A stretch of 64,000 bases of DNA from Porphyra umbilicalis. Its lineage: Eukaryota; Rhodophyta; Bangiophyceae; Bangiales; Bangiaceae. Below are positions 40,802-52,325 of this stretch, piece after piece; positions within the stretch are counted from its first letter, which is position 1, and each line of letters starts with the position of its first letter. The position numbers were made by a program, and so were the translations under genes. The stretch is taken from positions 1 through 64,000 of the forward strand of contig KV918783.1 in NCBI GenBank assembly GCA_002049455.2, given 5' to 3'. A model generated the notes under the pieces. That model worked only from the letters and a program-made list of their open reading frames with translations, was not told the DNA's origin and searched no databases.

Positions 40802-42620
40802 CTAACAGTTGATGCTGGTGTTCAACTTGGGGTCCAGCGGCTTGCCAATGGCGTACACAATGTAGCCGAGCTCCCGCAGCGCGTCGTGGTCGAGCACGTT
40901 GCGGCCGTCAAACACAAAGGACGGCTTGACCATGTCCTCCTGGATCTTGCCATAGTCCAGAGTCTTGAACTCGTCCCACTCGGTGGCAATCGCCAGCGCG
41001 TGCGCCCCTGACGCCGCCTCGTACGCCGAGTCACACAGCGTCACGTACTTTTGCACCTCCGTCTTGTCCAGCTTGGTTGCCGCCGTGAGGTCCATCCAAA
41101 TCTGGTCGGCCTCCACCTTGGGGTCATAGATGCACACGGACGCGCGCTCCTCAATCAGCCGCCGGCAGATCTCAATGGACGCCGACTCACGCGTGTCCCC
41201 CGTGTCCTTTTTGAACGCAAAGCCCAGCAGCGCAATCCGCTTGCCAGTCACCGTGTTAAACAGCCCGTGGATCATGCGCGAAACAAAGCGCTCTTTTTGC
41301 CGGTCGTTCATCATCACCACCGAGTGGAAGTACTCGGCCACGTCCGCAAGGCCCATGGATTGGCACAGGTACACCAGGTTCAGGATGTCCTTTTGGAAGC
41401 AGGAGCCCCCAAACCCGACGCTGGCCTTAAGAAACTTGGAGCCGATGCGCGAGTCCATCCCCACCGCCCGCGCGACCTCGTCGACGTCCGCACCCGACGC
41501 CTCGCAGATGGCACTCACCGCGTTGATGCTCGACACCCGCTGCGCAAGGAAGCTGTTGGCGACGAGCTTGGACAGCTCCGACGACCACACGTTGGTCGTC
41601 AAGATGCGCTCCCGCGGCACCCAGTGTGCATACACGTCGGCCAGCTTGGCCACCGCCGCCTTGCCCGACTCGTTCATGTTGCCGCCAATCAGCACCCGGT
41701 CGGGGTTGTCCAGGTCGGTCATGGCCGTGCCCTCGGCCAGGAACTCGGGGTTGGAGAGGACATCAAAGCGCGTCTTGCCCGCCCCGTGCAGCACCGCCGA
41801 GATGGCCTCAGCCGTATTGATGGGTACCGTGCTCTTCTCGACTACCACCTTGGGCGTCTCAGCTACCGACGCGATGCGGCGGGCGGCCAGCTCCCAGTAG
41901 GTCAGGTCGGCGGCGCGGCCGGCACCCATGCCGACCTTTTTGGTCGGCGTGTTGACAGCCACAAAAATGATGTCCGCATCACGGATGCCCTGGTCCACCT
42001 CAGTGGAGAAGAACAGGTTCTTCCCGCGGCACGCTTTGACGACCTTGTCCAGGCCCGGCTCATAGATGGGAAGCACATCGCTGTTCCACGCCGCAATGCG
42101 GGAAACAGAAATGTCGACAATCTATGGGGGTAAGGGGGCGGAGAGAGGGATAGTGGCGTCCAACAGTACATACAAAAACCAGCAGAACCAATTTGAGGCA
42201 GGGCATGATACGTGCTTTGGACAGGGGGTTAGCCCTCCATCAGAGCGCGCCACACTCCCCGATAACGCACGGCTACTGGCCCAATGCCGCACAGCCCTGA
42301 CAGCGGGCATGGGCCACCTAGATGGTCCACAACCTGTACTGGGGCAGAGAGAAACAGACATACATGACTCCATCCTGCCACCGAGCACAAAGCAGACTGG
42401 CTCGAGCCCAGCCGCCTGGCCTGGCAGAGACAAGACCCAATGGTCCCTGCGGCCGTCCCCCGGCGCTTGCTCTGGTGGCCTAGTCCCGCGGCCAACGTAC
42501 CGTGATAACAACTTCGGGGCACTTGAGGGCCATCATGGCCATGGTCGGCCCCCCCACATAGCCGGCACCGATGCAGCAGATGCGAAGGCCAGCCAGCTTG
42601 GGCGCTGGTGGTGACGCCAT
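40802..42620 (-). CDS. UGDH: UDP-glucose 6-dehydrogenase, two exons
   Basis: Exon 1 is 42620-42501 (ATG at 42620) and exon 2 is 42121-40802. A 379-bp GT-AG intron (GTACGT...CCCATAG) lies between codons, giving a 479-residue protein, the usual eukaryotic length. The NAD-binding GAGYVGGP is at 18-25. The [10 protein letters not shown] block sits near 164-173. The catalytic Cys is residue 281 in [10 protein letters not shown], and the C-terminal half has the second Rossmann domain ([16 protein letters not shown]). The enzyme oxidises UDP-glucose to UDP-glucuronate with two NAD+ in the cytosol, feeding cell-wall and mucilage polysaccharides. No key residue is missing. The C-terminus ends NTSINC, so it lacks a long tail. 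Confidence 0.97.
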
Positions 42621-44728
42621 GGTGGCGAGAGGGGAAATACACCGCCTGTGGGACCAACAGGCGTAGTAAGGCGGCTGCAGCTCAAGCACGACACTAGGTG
42701 ACGCCGCACGGGGTAGATACAAAAGAGACAACCACGTTTGGGCACGCCTCCACCTGGGGCGACGCGTGGGGCATCCGCCAGCTCCTCCGACAGGCCGTGG
42801 CGGCTGCCGTGGTGACTGCGGCCGTGGCGAGAGGGAGGGGGGCACGCCAGGCTGCGACGACGACAGTGCGAAAAACGTCTGAAGTCGATCGCCCGAGTGT
42901 CAAGCCCCCCTCAATGCGCTGGCCGCGCGACCGCCGAGCGAGCGACTGCGGGGTACCCGGGTGGGCTCGAGGATGCAAGTCGCTGGGTGCACGCCCTCCC
43001 ACTGGTCGGTTGACCAGGCTGTATGGCAGGCGGACGGCGGCAGGTGCGGTTAGCCATTCGGTTCGTGGCAGAACATGCGGCAACGCGCGTGGCCGCCGCA
43101 GCGGGCGGGTTGTCCCTTCTCCTCATTGGCCCCTGTCAACTTATCCGCCAGCCATGCCAGCTGCGCCAGCCTGCCTAGGATATCGTTCTCTCAACTGCGC
43201 GCGCCGGATCAGTAAACTCGAGTGTGCTCGGCCACCAGTTTGAGCAGCCTGGCGGCACGCGGCCGCCCACCTGGGCCCTGCAACGGCCGTCCGATTGCTG
43301 CCACTGCAGCGTGCGGCAGACAGCCGCCGGGAGGCGTGGTAGTGGTTTGTCAGGGCCGCGCAGGAGTCCCCCGCCACCCGAGTCTCGTGGCAACGGCGAT
43401 CGTTGTTTCCCTGCAGACTCAAAACACCAGGCATCAAGGAACGAATTCTGTGAGCCAGAGAGACTCGAAGTGGTCGGACAGCAGCGGGCAGGGTGGGTGG
43501 GGGGACCACACTGTGGTCACCACAGCCGCCGCCGCCACCAGCCAAGGGGCCACGACAGCTGGCTGGAGGCGGGTCGCGGCGCAGTCTGCGGGGCTGTGAG
43601 ACTCGTGTGTTGGACATGCAACGGTCTCATGACACAGAACGGACGGCACTGGCGTCGTACTGGAGAGATTTGTAGGCGATTATCCGGTCTAAACCATATC
43701 CTGTGCCAAGCGCAGTCAGCATCTTGGTGGGTGCGGATCCAGGTGGGCGGTGTGGGGCGGCACCCCTTCCGCGACCCGAGTGACCCGTGGGACCGCCCTT
43801 CGGCGGGTGAGACCAAGCCCGTTTTGGGTGCGACCTGCCGGCGACAGCCGGGCGAGCCGCCACCGGGCCCCGCGTCGACGACGCCGGGTCGCGCGTTGGG
43901 CCGGACGATTGGCATGCGTGTGTCCAAAGGGCGCCCGCCAGGCGCGCGATTGAGCCCCCTGCCGTCGATGTCTTCGACGCCGGTGGGCAACGCGGCAGGC
44001 GCGCCTGGCCGCTGCCAATTCCGCAGTTTTGGTTCCCCGGTGTCCTCCCCATCGGCCCCGTCGCCCGCCTTTGTCCGGTCCGCCACCCCGTGCCTGCTGC
44101 GCCGCGCCCTCCCCCTCGACTTGGCGTGCCGCCCGGTCGGTGTGGGCCGGGAGTCTTTCACATTCCTGGCTCCACCGGACGGCGCCCGAAGGCGTTGCCC
44201 CGAGCAGCCTGGCCGTCGGCCGCTGCGGTCCCGACCAGAGAAACTGCTTGCTACGCGCCCGCCAGCTGTCGTGTCACGAAGCGGTGGCCGGTCGCCTGGG
44301 GTGGCCTTCCAGCCACCAGTGGCGGTCGGCTGGGCCGCCAGCTCCGCCTCCGCGCTTGGCGTTGTCTCGGGCCGAGGCTATTGGGCGGAGGCTGACGGGG
44401 CTGGTTGGAGGTGCCCTCCATGCGCGCAGTGGTGCCATCGGCCGCGACCGCCAGTGACAGGCTGCTGGACCACCCGGTGTGGGTGGTAGTCGGTTGTGTC
44501 TTTCGCCTTGTCTTTTTTTTTTTTTTGTAGCGGTCTCGCCGGTCATCTGTTCTCTCTTCCGTCCAGTAGCTGGATCGCCGTGACTTTATCATTGCGTGTG
44601 GTGCCACGTGGCATGGCGTTGGCGGCCGACGACGAGCCGCCCAAGTCGGCGGCGTTCCGTCAGCACACGCCCGCCTGACGGTGCCGCCGCCGTCGCCGCG
44701 CCCGCCGCCGCCGCCGCCGCTGACGCCG
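42621..44728. other. No confident gene
   Basis: About 2.1 kb upstream of UGDH. A long plus-strand frame (43224-44489, with a possible inner start at 43913) is open, but its composition is Arg/Pro/Cys-rich and no domain is recognisable. A T-run at 44511-44527 follows it, like a 3' untranslated end. Its UGDH-proximal part presumably holds the UGDH promoter. Confidence 0.35.
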
Positions 44729-45060
44729 CCACACGATCGCCGGTCCGCCTGCGTCTTGGATGCGGAACGCGTTTGCAACGCGCGGCGCTGCGTCGGGTGT
44801 TCCCGTAGATAGCAGGCACCGGCCGCGGTGCATATTCATTGTACACCGAGTGCGTGCACCGCCTCGATGGTGGATGGCTTGTATGCTCCCGACCAGGTCC
44901 GCTAGATTCAGTGCTCACAAATCCAGAGGTATGCCAACATGCAACAGGTGGCGGCCAGCTCGTGCCTGCCACCATGGGAGAAGCGCAGGTTCGTGGTGCG
45001 GTGGCGTGACCGTCGTATGCAAGACCACGCTTGAAAAAAGAAACTCGACCAAACCGCGCC
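44729..45060. repeat. Segmental duplication, copy 1
   Basis: Closely matches 45170-45501 (roughly 92% by eye), at a 441-bp offset, starting GCCGCCACACGATCGCCGGT and ending in an A-rich AAAAAAGAAACTC block. Confidence 0.88.
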
Positions 45061-45169
45061 CCACGTCAGCGGCGTCGACGTTGATAACGGTCATGTGGTG
45101 GGCGGCGTCGGTGGGGGCCTCCTCCACGCGGGTGACCACGCTCTTGTCGTCGCCGCCGCTGCCGCCGCC

Positions 45170-45501
45170 ACACGATCGCCGGTCCGCCTGCGTCTTGGAT
45201 GCGGAACGCGTTTGCAACGCGCGGCGTTGCGTCGGGTGCTCCCGTAGATAGCAGGCACCGGCCGCGGTGCACATTCATTGTACACCGAGTGCGTGCACCG
45301 CCTCGATGGTGGATGGCTTGTATGCTCCCGACCAGGTCCGCCAGATTCAGTGCTCGCATATCCCGCGGTATGCCATCATGCAACAGGTGGCGGCCAGCTC
45401 GTGCCTGCCACCATGGGAAGCGCAAGGTCAACGTGCGGTGGCGTGACCGTCGTATGCAGGACTGCGCTCGAAAAAAAGAAACTCAACCAAACCGCGCGCG
45501 T
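45170..45501. repeat. Segmental duplication, copy 2
   Basis: Direct partner of 44729-45060. It overlaps the 3' end of the S1-domain gene on the minus strand, so the duplication probably copied that gene's 3' region. Confidence 0.88.
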
Positions 45502-47383
45502 GCCAACCACTCGGAGAGTGAAGTCGCGTACGCACACCTGGCCCACAACCGGCCCGTCCACCGGGCGCCCGACGCGCGCTACGAGGCGCGTCACAGCACC
45601 CCCGCGTCCTCCCCGCGCCGCGCGTCGTGGGCGGGTGGGGGCGGCCACCCCGCCGTTGCAGGCCCGCCGCCGCCCGCGAGGGGCGGCGGGGGGGGTGGCC
45701 CGGCGGGCGCCGCACCCGCCGCTGCCGTCGCCGTCGAGGCGCCCGGGTACGTGATCGGGGCAGCACCACGGGGCGGGGCACCCCCCTCCCCCCGCCCGCC
45801 CCGCCCGCACCGACGACGGGTGGCGCCGCCGCCGGCGCCGCCGTCAGCTGCGACGACAGCCACCGGTCGAGCGGCAGCCGGCCGAGCGCGGAGAGAGCGT
45901 CGGCTTGGGGTTGTGCGGGCGCCACAACGGCGGCGGGCGGCGGGGCGCCCGCCGACGGTGCCGGTTGGGCTTTCAACGCCGCGAGAAGGGCCCACAGGGT
46001 CGCGGCAGCCGCCGCCTGTTGGGGGGGCAAACCCCCCGCCGCCGGCCGCTCGCCGAGGCCGCCGCCGCTGTCGCCTCGGCCTTCCGCGGCAGCGCCGCCC
46101 CCGACGACCGCGTCGGCGCCGTCGCCCCGTGGCGCGGCCGCCATGGGCGCCTGCCACTGCTCCGTGGGCGCTCCCCAGTGCGCCATGGCCGGTTGCGCAT
46201 ACGACCCGGGGGCGGCCGCATACGGCGCCGCCGCACCGCCATACGCGTAGGGGTGTGGGGCGCTTGGCGGGGCGCCGCCGCCGCTGCCGCTGTCGGCCAC
46301 CCCCCCCGCCGCCGCACCGGCCAAGCCGCCATACGCGCCGGGCGGGGGCGCCGACGGAAAGGGCGTCGGCCGACCGCCATAGTCGCCCCGCGGACCGCCG
46401 CCGTCGGGGTACCCACAGGGGGCGCCCTGCCGCTCGGCGGGGCCTTGAAACCACGCCGACGAGGGGGTGCCACCGCCGTCGCCCCGCCCCGCCCCCGGCG
46501 CCGTCGACAGCAGCGGGGAAAAGGGCGACGGCCAGCCGCGCGGCCGCTTGGCCGGCCACCCCCCGTCGGGGGGCGGCGCGTCGGCCGCCGGCGCCGGCGC
46601 CCAGGGGTAGCCCGCGTCAGCGCGCCCGTCCCACCCCGCCCGACGGCGGTCGTCGTGGCGGTCGTCGTAGCGGCCGCCGGGCGACCGCGGCGGCGACGGG
46701 TAGCTGCGCTTGTGCGGCGGCGCGGGTGCCCACGGGTCGGATCGCCGCCCGTGCGCGTCGGCCCCGTCCCGCACGCGCCCGATCCACGACGGCTCGTCCC
46801 GTGGCGTCGTGCCCCCGCGCGTCGGCCGGCGCTCGCGGCTGCCGCCGCGCCGGTCGGCGCGCTCGCCCCGCCGCCGCCCCGCGTCATGGCGGTCCCGCCC
46901 GCGCTCGGCCGCCCGCCCGCCGTCGTAACTGTGCTCCCGCCCCCGCCGCCGCTCGTGGTCGTCGCGGCCACCGCCGGCACCCGCGACGGCAGCGTCCCAG
47001 TCGACGGCCGCGCCCGCGCGGAGCACCCCAAAGGAGAGGTACCGGTCCTTGGCGCCAATGGCGACCACTTGCACGTCGTCGCCGCGGGCATAGTGCGATG
47101 ACGGGGAAATGTAGCGGTCCAAGCCGCCGCGCATGTAGCGCACGTGGAGGAGGCCCTCGAGGGTGCTGCTCTCGCCGCCGCCGGCCGACACGCGCACGAA
47201 AACGCCATAGGGGGCCACCGACGTGACGACGCCCTTGTAGAGGGTGCCCACCCTCGAGTGGCCGTCCATCAGCGGGCGCCCGACGATCCACTCCGTCTGC
47301 GCACCGCGGCCTTCGAGCGGCAGCCGCCGGGCCCGCGACGCCGAGGGGGGGGACGCGCGCCCATCGGCCCCGTCGTCGGCCAT
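45428..47383 (-). CDS. S1-domain RNA-binding protein with Arg/Asp- and Pro/Gly-rich tail (paralogue A)
   Basis: It starts at the ATG at 47383. A short N-terminus with RARRLPLEGRGAQ leads to an S1 (OB-fold) domain at about residues 44-125, with GVVTSVAPYGVFVRV as its core. A charged Arg/Asp/Glu segment (~135-230) follows, then a long Pro/Gly/Ala-rich stretch with many Tyr-Gly motifs. Near residues 490-512 is a compact motif, DALSALGRLPLDRWLSSQL, also found in the neighbour at 52326-54884. S1 domains bind RNA; the charged tail suggests a nuclear or spliceosomal role, but the exact function is unknown. The end is uncertain: the frame runs to 45428, whereas a switch at the C runs near 45780-45800 would end it at 45591 with more natural composition. 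Confidence 0.68.
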   Translation of the reverse strand: MADDGADGRASPPSASRARRLPLEGRGAQTEWIVGRPLMDGHSRVGTLYKGVVTSVAPYGVFVRVSAGGGESSTLEGLLHVRYMRGGLDRYISPSSHYARGDDVQVVAIGAKDRYLSFGVLRAGAAVDWDAAVAGAGGGRDDHERRRGREHSYDGGRAAERGRDRHDAGRRRGERADRRGGSRERRPTRGGTTPRDEPSWIGRVRDGADAHGRRSDPWAPAPPHKRSYPSPPRSPGGRYDDRHDDRRRAGWDGRADAGYPWAPAPAADAPPPDGGWPAKRPRGWPSPFSPLLSTAPGAGRGDGGGTPSSAWFQGPAERQGAPCGYPDGGGPRGDYGGRPTPFPSAPPPGAYGGLAGAAAGGVADSGSGGGAPPSAPHPYAYGGAAAPYAAAPGSYAQPAMAHWGAPTEQWQAPMAAAPRGDGADAVVGGGAAAEGRGDSGGGLGERPAAGGLPPQQAAAAATLWALLAALKAQPAPSAGAPPPAAVVAPAQPQADALSALGRLPLDRWLSSQLTAAPAAAPPVVGAGGAGGGRGVPRPVVLPRSRTRAPRRRRQRRVRRPPGHPPRRPSRAAAGLQRRGGRPHPPTTRGAGRTRGCCDAPRSARRAPGGRAGCGPGVRTRLHSPSGWHARGLVEFLFFERSPAYDGHATAR

Positions 47384-48494
47384 GGCCCCGCCTAAACGGA
47401 TGCGCGCGCAACGTGGGGCGCGAGGAGTTGACGCCGACGTGAGCTCAGCGGGAAACGAGGGTGGGTGAAGAGGGCGCGCGTGGGTAAAGGGGGTACGAGC
47501 GAGATGCCACAGCAGCCGTTGCGACAGGGCGCGCTGTCGACCGAGGCAAGAAAGGGGGCGCACCACGGGCCCAGGCCATTGTGCTTGGCGCACGGCTCGC
47601 CACGTGGCGATACGTGATCGCTGCTTCTTCGACGACAGGCTGGATGCAGCCCGTATTGGGTCGAGGTAAAGATGGAGGTTTAAAACGAATCCCATTGGTA
47701 TCTCGACACGCTGTAAGGGACAGTTGACGTGCAAGCCCTGCCCTTCAAATTAATGCATGGCGTTGCCGAATAAAACGCCAAAGGACAGTTCGGATCAGAA
47801 CGGGCCTATACATGGGCCACTTTGACCGTCGTGTCGACGCCAATCACAAATGACATGGGCGGATGGCGCCGGCGGGCACGACCATCATGGGCGCCCATGA
47901 TGGGTGCCGACGGCCATCATGGCATTTTGATAGTGCTGGCCCGCCACGCCGGCGGGCGCTCGAGCCGGCGCGGGCGGCGGCGCGCCCCGCGGCCGACGGG
48001 CGTCCCCCCCACGCCCGCGCTGTTCGTGGCGACCGCGCCGGCAGCGGCGGGGCGCGGGGCGCCTCGCGCCACGGCCGCCGTGCGGTCGCCCCCCCGGGGA
48101 TGGGCGCCACGTCAGCGGGCGGGGGGGCATACGGCGCAGGTCGAGGGAGCCGGCGGCGCGTGCGCACGACGCGCACCGCTTTTGGCACGCGCGCCCGGCC
48201 CGCCGCGCGCCCTCCGCGGGCGCCGCCACCCCTTCCGGCCTGTGGGCACACCGTCCCCGACGCCGCCCTCGTCTGGCACCTGCCCCTGCTTTGGCACTCG
48301 GCGAGTTTGCCGCCGCTCGACGTACGCGCGAGGTTGTTAAGCGCGGCGTCGCGCGCCCCCCCCATAGTATGAAGTGTTCTAACGCTGGCGCGTCACCCCG
48401 ACGCGCCGCGACGAAATGGGGGCGTGCGGGTCCACGTGTTCCCTAACCCCCCCCCCTACTCCCCCCCTCCCCCACCCCCCCCCCCCCCCACCCC
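47384..48494. other. Intergenic region, S1-A upstream and AdoMetDC-ODC downstream
   Basis: About 1.1 kb. It holds a perfect 20-bp palindrome at 47883-47902 (CATCATGGGCGCCCATGATG) and a related CCATCATGGCA nearby. Open plus-strand frames at 47822-48372 lack recognisable domains. Confidence 0.4.
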
Positions 48495-51233
48495 TCACGT
48501 GCGCGACGTGACGTAGCGGGTGCGGAAGTGGCGGCCAAAGCCGTTGAAGGAGCTCGCCGCCGACACTGCGTAGGCGCCCATGGCGCGAAAGACGAGCACG
48601 TCGCCGACGTTGAGCAGCGGCAGGCACCCCCCCACACCCGGTCGAGGCTGTCGCACGTCGGCCCAAAGAGCACCGACGGGAAGCGGCCGCGGCCCGGCGG
48701 CCCCGCGCCGAGCGGCGACGCGGCGGCGCCGCCGAGGAGCACCCGGTTAAACGCGCCATACACCCCATCGTTGAGGTAGTAGAGGACCGACGACAGGTCG
48801 GCGGCGGCGGCGGCGCCGGCCGGGCTAACCACGCCGTCGTCGGCGCCGCCGCCGCCGCCGTCGCCGCCGCCGCCGCCGTCGCCGCCGTCGCACCCGTCGC
48901 CGCCCTCGTCGCTGCTGCCGGCGCCGCTGCCGCCGCTGCCGCTGCCGCTGTCGCCCCCGTCGGACGACGCCGCCGCCCCCGCCGCCGTCAGCCGCCGCGC
49001 AATGACCGTGACGGCGAGGGTGACGGCTTCGCCAATGACAAAGGGCGACGCGCCCGCCGACACGTCGCCAAGCACGTCGACGGCGAGGCTCAGCGACGCG
49101 AGCAGCGCCACCGACTGCTCGGCGAGGAAGCCGCCCGCGAGGTGCACGCGCAGGGGTGGGGCGGCCGTCCCGCCGGCGGCCCCACCCCCCCCCCCCCCCG
49201 CCCCACGCACGACCGCGGCGACCGTCGCCACACACGCCGCCGCGCGGGTGAGCGACGCCGCGTCCGCCACCGCCGGCGCCTCGACGCGCACGGCGACGAC
49301 GGTCAGGCCCGCGGCGACGGCCGCGACGGCCGTGGCGACCGACGCGGCGAGCGCCGACGGCACCGCCTCCACCTCCACGTCGCCCGCGGGGAGGTGCGCG
49401 GCGAGCCGCTCGACGGCCGCCCGCCCCGCGCCCGCCGGCAAGACGACCGTCCCCGCGAGGCGGCCCGCCGACACGCGGCCGAGGAGCTTGCGCGGGAGCC
49501 CCACCGACGCGAGCGTCACGCGGGCGGGGGCGACGCCGAGGCGGGCGAGGTGCTCGAGCTCCGCCCCGCCGGCAGCCTCAAAGTCGGCGCCGAGGCGCGC
49601 GAGGAGCGCCACAACCGCCGCGTCGGCGTTGCAGCGGAGGGCGTAGCGGAGGCGCCCGCCCGTGGCCGCCACCGCCACGGCGCGGTCGGCAACGGTGGTG
49701 AGGCTAACCGCAAACGTCGGCTCGTCAAGCACCGCCGCCGTCGAGCGCGCGACGGCGGCGCCGCCGTCGGTCGAGACGGGGACGGCGCCGTAGCGGGCGG
49801 CAACGGCCGCCACGGCCGCGTCGAGGGCGAATTTGGAGACGGGCGCGCCGCCGGGGCCGCCGCCGCCACCGCCGCCGAGGATGCCGCCCTTGTCGGTTGG
49901 GGACTTTGCCCAGAGGCCCCCAGGGGACGGCGGCGACGCCCGCACCAGCGCCGCGACCGGCCCGCCCGTCGCCGCGGCCACGGCGCGGCGGTCCGCGCGC
50001 GGCACCGGCAGCGGCGCCGACACGCGGGGGCCCGTGTGCACGGCGCGTGGGCGGTCGCCCCCCCCCCCCCCCCCCCCCGCCGGGACACGCGCGTAGGAGC
50101 TGACCGACGCGAGGTGCACCCCCCCCCCACCGTCGCCATCCGCCGCGCGACGACGGCGCCCGTGGAGGTGTAGCCCGCCGCCGCGGGCGCGTCCCAGTCG
50201 AGGGGCGTTGCGCGCGTGGCCCCCCCCCCCCCCCCGCCCGTCGGCGAGCACCGACACGGTCAGCCGCCCCGGCCGAAAGACGGCGAGCACCGCCCGCAGG
50301 AGTGGTGTTAAGTCCGCATCGTCAACGTTGCACTCAAACGACACGTAGCTGCAGTGCGACTCGGGGGTGATGTGGACGGTGTAGTAGGTGCCGCCGGCGA
50401 GGCCGTTCATGCTGTAGCCGCACGGCTCAAAGTTCCACGCGTCCGCCGTCGCGCCGGGGCGGAGGAGCGTGTCGAGGCGGGAGGTGGCCGTCGTTGTGGC
50501 CGCGGGACAATCGGGGGGGCGCGTGCCGACGGGCACGCCGCCGCCGCCGCCGCCGCCGCCGTCGCCGCCGCCGTTGGTGGCAGCCGCCGCCGCCAGTGCC
50601 GTCGTGGCCGTGAGCGCCGCCCCCCTGTCGTCGACGGGGGCGGTGATAAAGTGCGCCATGACCGCCGGGTCGAGGTCAAACATAAACACCTCGAGGGTTT
50701 GGGCGGCGCCCGCCTTGGGCGGCGCCCCCACCCCCCTCTCCCCCCCCCCCCCCCCCCCACCTCGGCCGGCGGGGAGCCCGCCACGTACAGGTGCCACGCG
50801 GCGACGCCATCCGGCGTGCCGAGCACCGCCGCGCGGCCGTGAAAAAAGCGGTCCAAAAACGCCACCTCGGCCGCCCACGAGGTGTGCGGAAACAGCTGCT
50901 GGTCTGGGTACGTAAAGGCCGTCCGCGAGTAGGCCACCCCCGCCACGTCGAGGCGCCGCCGCGCGGCGAGGCGCAAGAGGCGCGGGATGGCGCGGAGGAG
51001 CGTCGTCGTCCCACACGTCTTGATCAGCACCCGCCGCGCAAAGACAAAGAGGGACGACTCGGAGAGGAGGTACGCGTCACACGCCGCCCCGCGCGTCACC
51101 GACAGCACCGTGCAGCGGGCGTCGGTGAGGACCGCGTCCCACTCGTCGCGGCCGGCGCCGCGGAGGTCGTACGCACCCCCGCCGCCGCCGTTGCCGCCGC
51201 CGTCGCGGTCGCCGCCGCCACCGCCGCCGTCGA

Positions 51234-51270
<37 letters not shown>

Positions 51271-51507
51271 CCGCCGGTGGGGGGCCGCCGCCCGCCCGCC
51301 GCGGCGCGGCGCCGGCGCCGGCGCAAACGAGAGGACGAGCTTCTTTTCGGGCCCCTCAAACGCGTCCTCCGCGGCCAGCGGCGGGGGTGGTGGTGGTGGT
51401 GGTGAGGGTACCGCCGCCGCCGCCGCGGCCGCCGCGTCGCGCTCCGCCTCGCCGGGCGCAGTGGGGGGGCGCGCCCGCCCGGGGGCGGCGCCCTCGGCGG
51501 CGGGCAT
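48495..51507 (-). CDS. AdoMetDC-ODC-like fusion; ODC half probably inactive
   Basis: It starts at the ATG at 51507; about 1000 codons. The N-terminal half is S-adenosylmethionine decarboxylase: FEGPEKK (~46; processing Glu residues), the self-cleavage/pyruvoyl site LSESS (~147), KTCGTTTLL with the catalytic Cys (~162), and FEPCGYSMNG with the Ser and VHITPE with the His that drive processing (~360-380). A Gly/Pro-rich linker leads to an ornithine decarboxylase domain (~575-1003). It keeps YYLNDGVYGAFN, FGPTCDSLDRV and the end NVGDVLVFRAMGAYAVSAAS...FNGFG. In it the PLP-lysine motif AVKCN reads ALRCN, and the His, glycine-rich and EPGR positions are also replaced. Frame changes coincide with C/G homopolymers at ~50737-50757, ~50220, ~50125 and ~48625. 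Role: polyamine synthesis, with a regulatory ODC-like partner domain inferred. Confidence 0.85.
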
Positions 51508-52325
51508 GGGCGCCGGCGGGGGGGTGGCCTCGCGACGGGGGGGGGGGGGGGGGGGGGCGGCGGCACCGTCAGGGGGGGGGGGGGGGGCTTGCACCGACCG
51601 TGGTCAGACGCGCAGGTGCCGGCAGCGCGGGGGGCGACGGCCGGCGGTGGCGGTCGGGTCCATGGGCGTCGGGGCCGGGCCAGTGTCGCGTCCCGGGACG
51701 CCGGCGATGCCACCGGCGATGCGGTTGGTGGGTTGGGTGGAGGAGCTCCCCGCGCCCGCAGGCGGCACGGCCCCAGTGGCAAATCGGCGTTGGACATCAA
51801 TTGACATGGTCGGTCGTCGGACGAATTGATGCTTCCGGGCGCCCGGCGCCGTTGACCAGTCATTATTGGCCCGGCGCCAAACCAACGGCTGACCGCGGCC
51901 GGCGGCGCCCGACCAACGGACTGCAGTCCAGTCCAGTCCAGTACAGAATAATACTGGGGGGGGGGCGCCGCCCGCCCGCTGCCCCACAAGCGCGTCGGCC
52001 GGTCGCGCCGCGCGCGCTGACGGCGCGCGTGACGCGTCACGCGTGGCCCGTCGACGGCCTCCGCGCGGGCGTCGTTTGGCCTACCAACGCGGGGGCACAA
52101 AGGGGAACACGGTGGAAATCCACGCGCTGCGTGTGGGCGCGCGCGTGCGGGCCCGCGCCGTGGACGCGGCGGGGGCCACCGGCGGCGACGCCGCGGACCG
52201 CCGTGCAAACGCGGTCGTCGACGACGGCAAGCAGCACAAAGAGGCATCTGTCGGGGAAACAATGGAGCGTCCTCGGCGTGACGGCAGCGAATTGTCGTGG
52301 GCGGACCCCCCGCCGCGCCCACAAA
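51508..52325. other. Upstream region of the AdoMetDC-ODC gene
   Basis: About 820 bp between the stop of S1 paralogue B and the AdoMetDC-ODC start. G homopolymers lie at 51538-51557 and 51572-51587, and a CAGTCCAGTCCAGTCCAGTA short repeat near 51921. No gene seen. Confidence 0.4.

Noticed and set aside
43224-44489. 421-codon plus-strand frame upstream of UGDH
   Set aside because: Long frames are common at this GC content; composition is Arg/Cys/Pro-rich and no family is recognised. Left as intergenic.
47822-48372. Overlapping plus-strand frames of about 170 codons
   Set aside because: Ala/Arg/Pro-rich with no domain; they lie in the spacer between two minus-strand genes.
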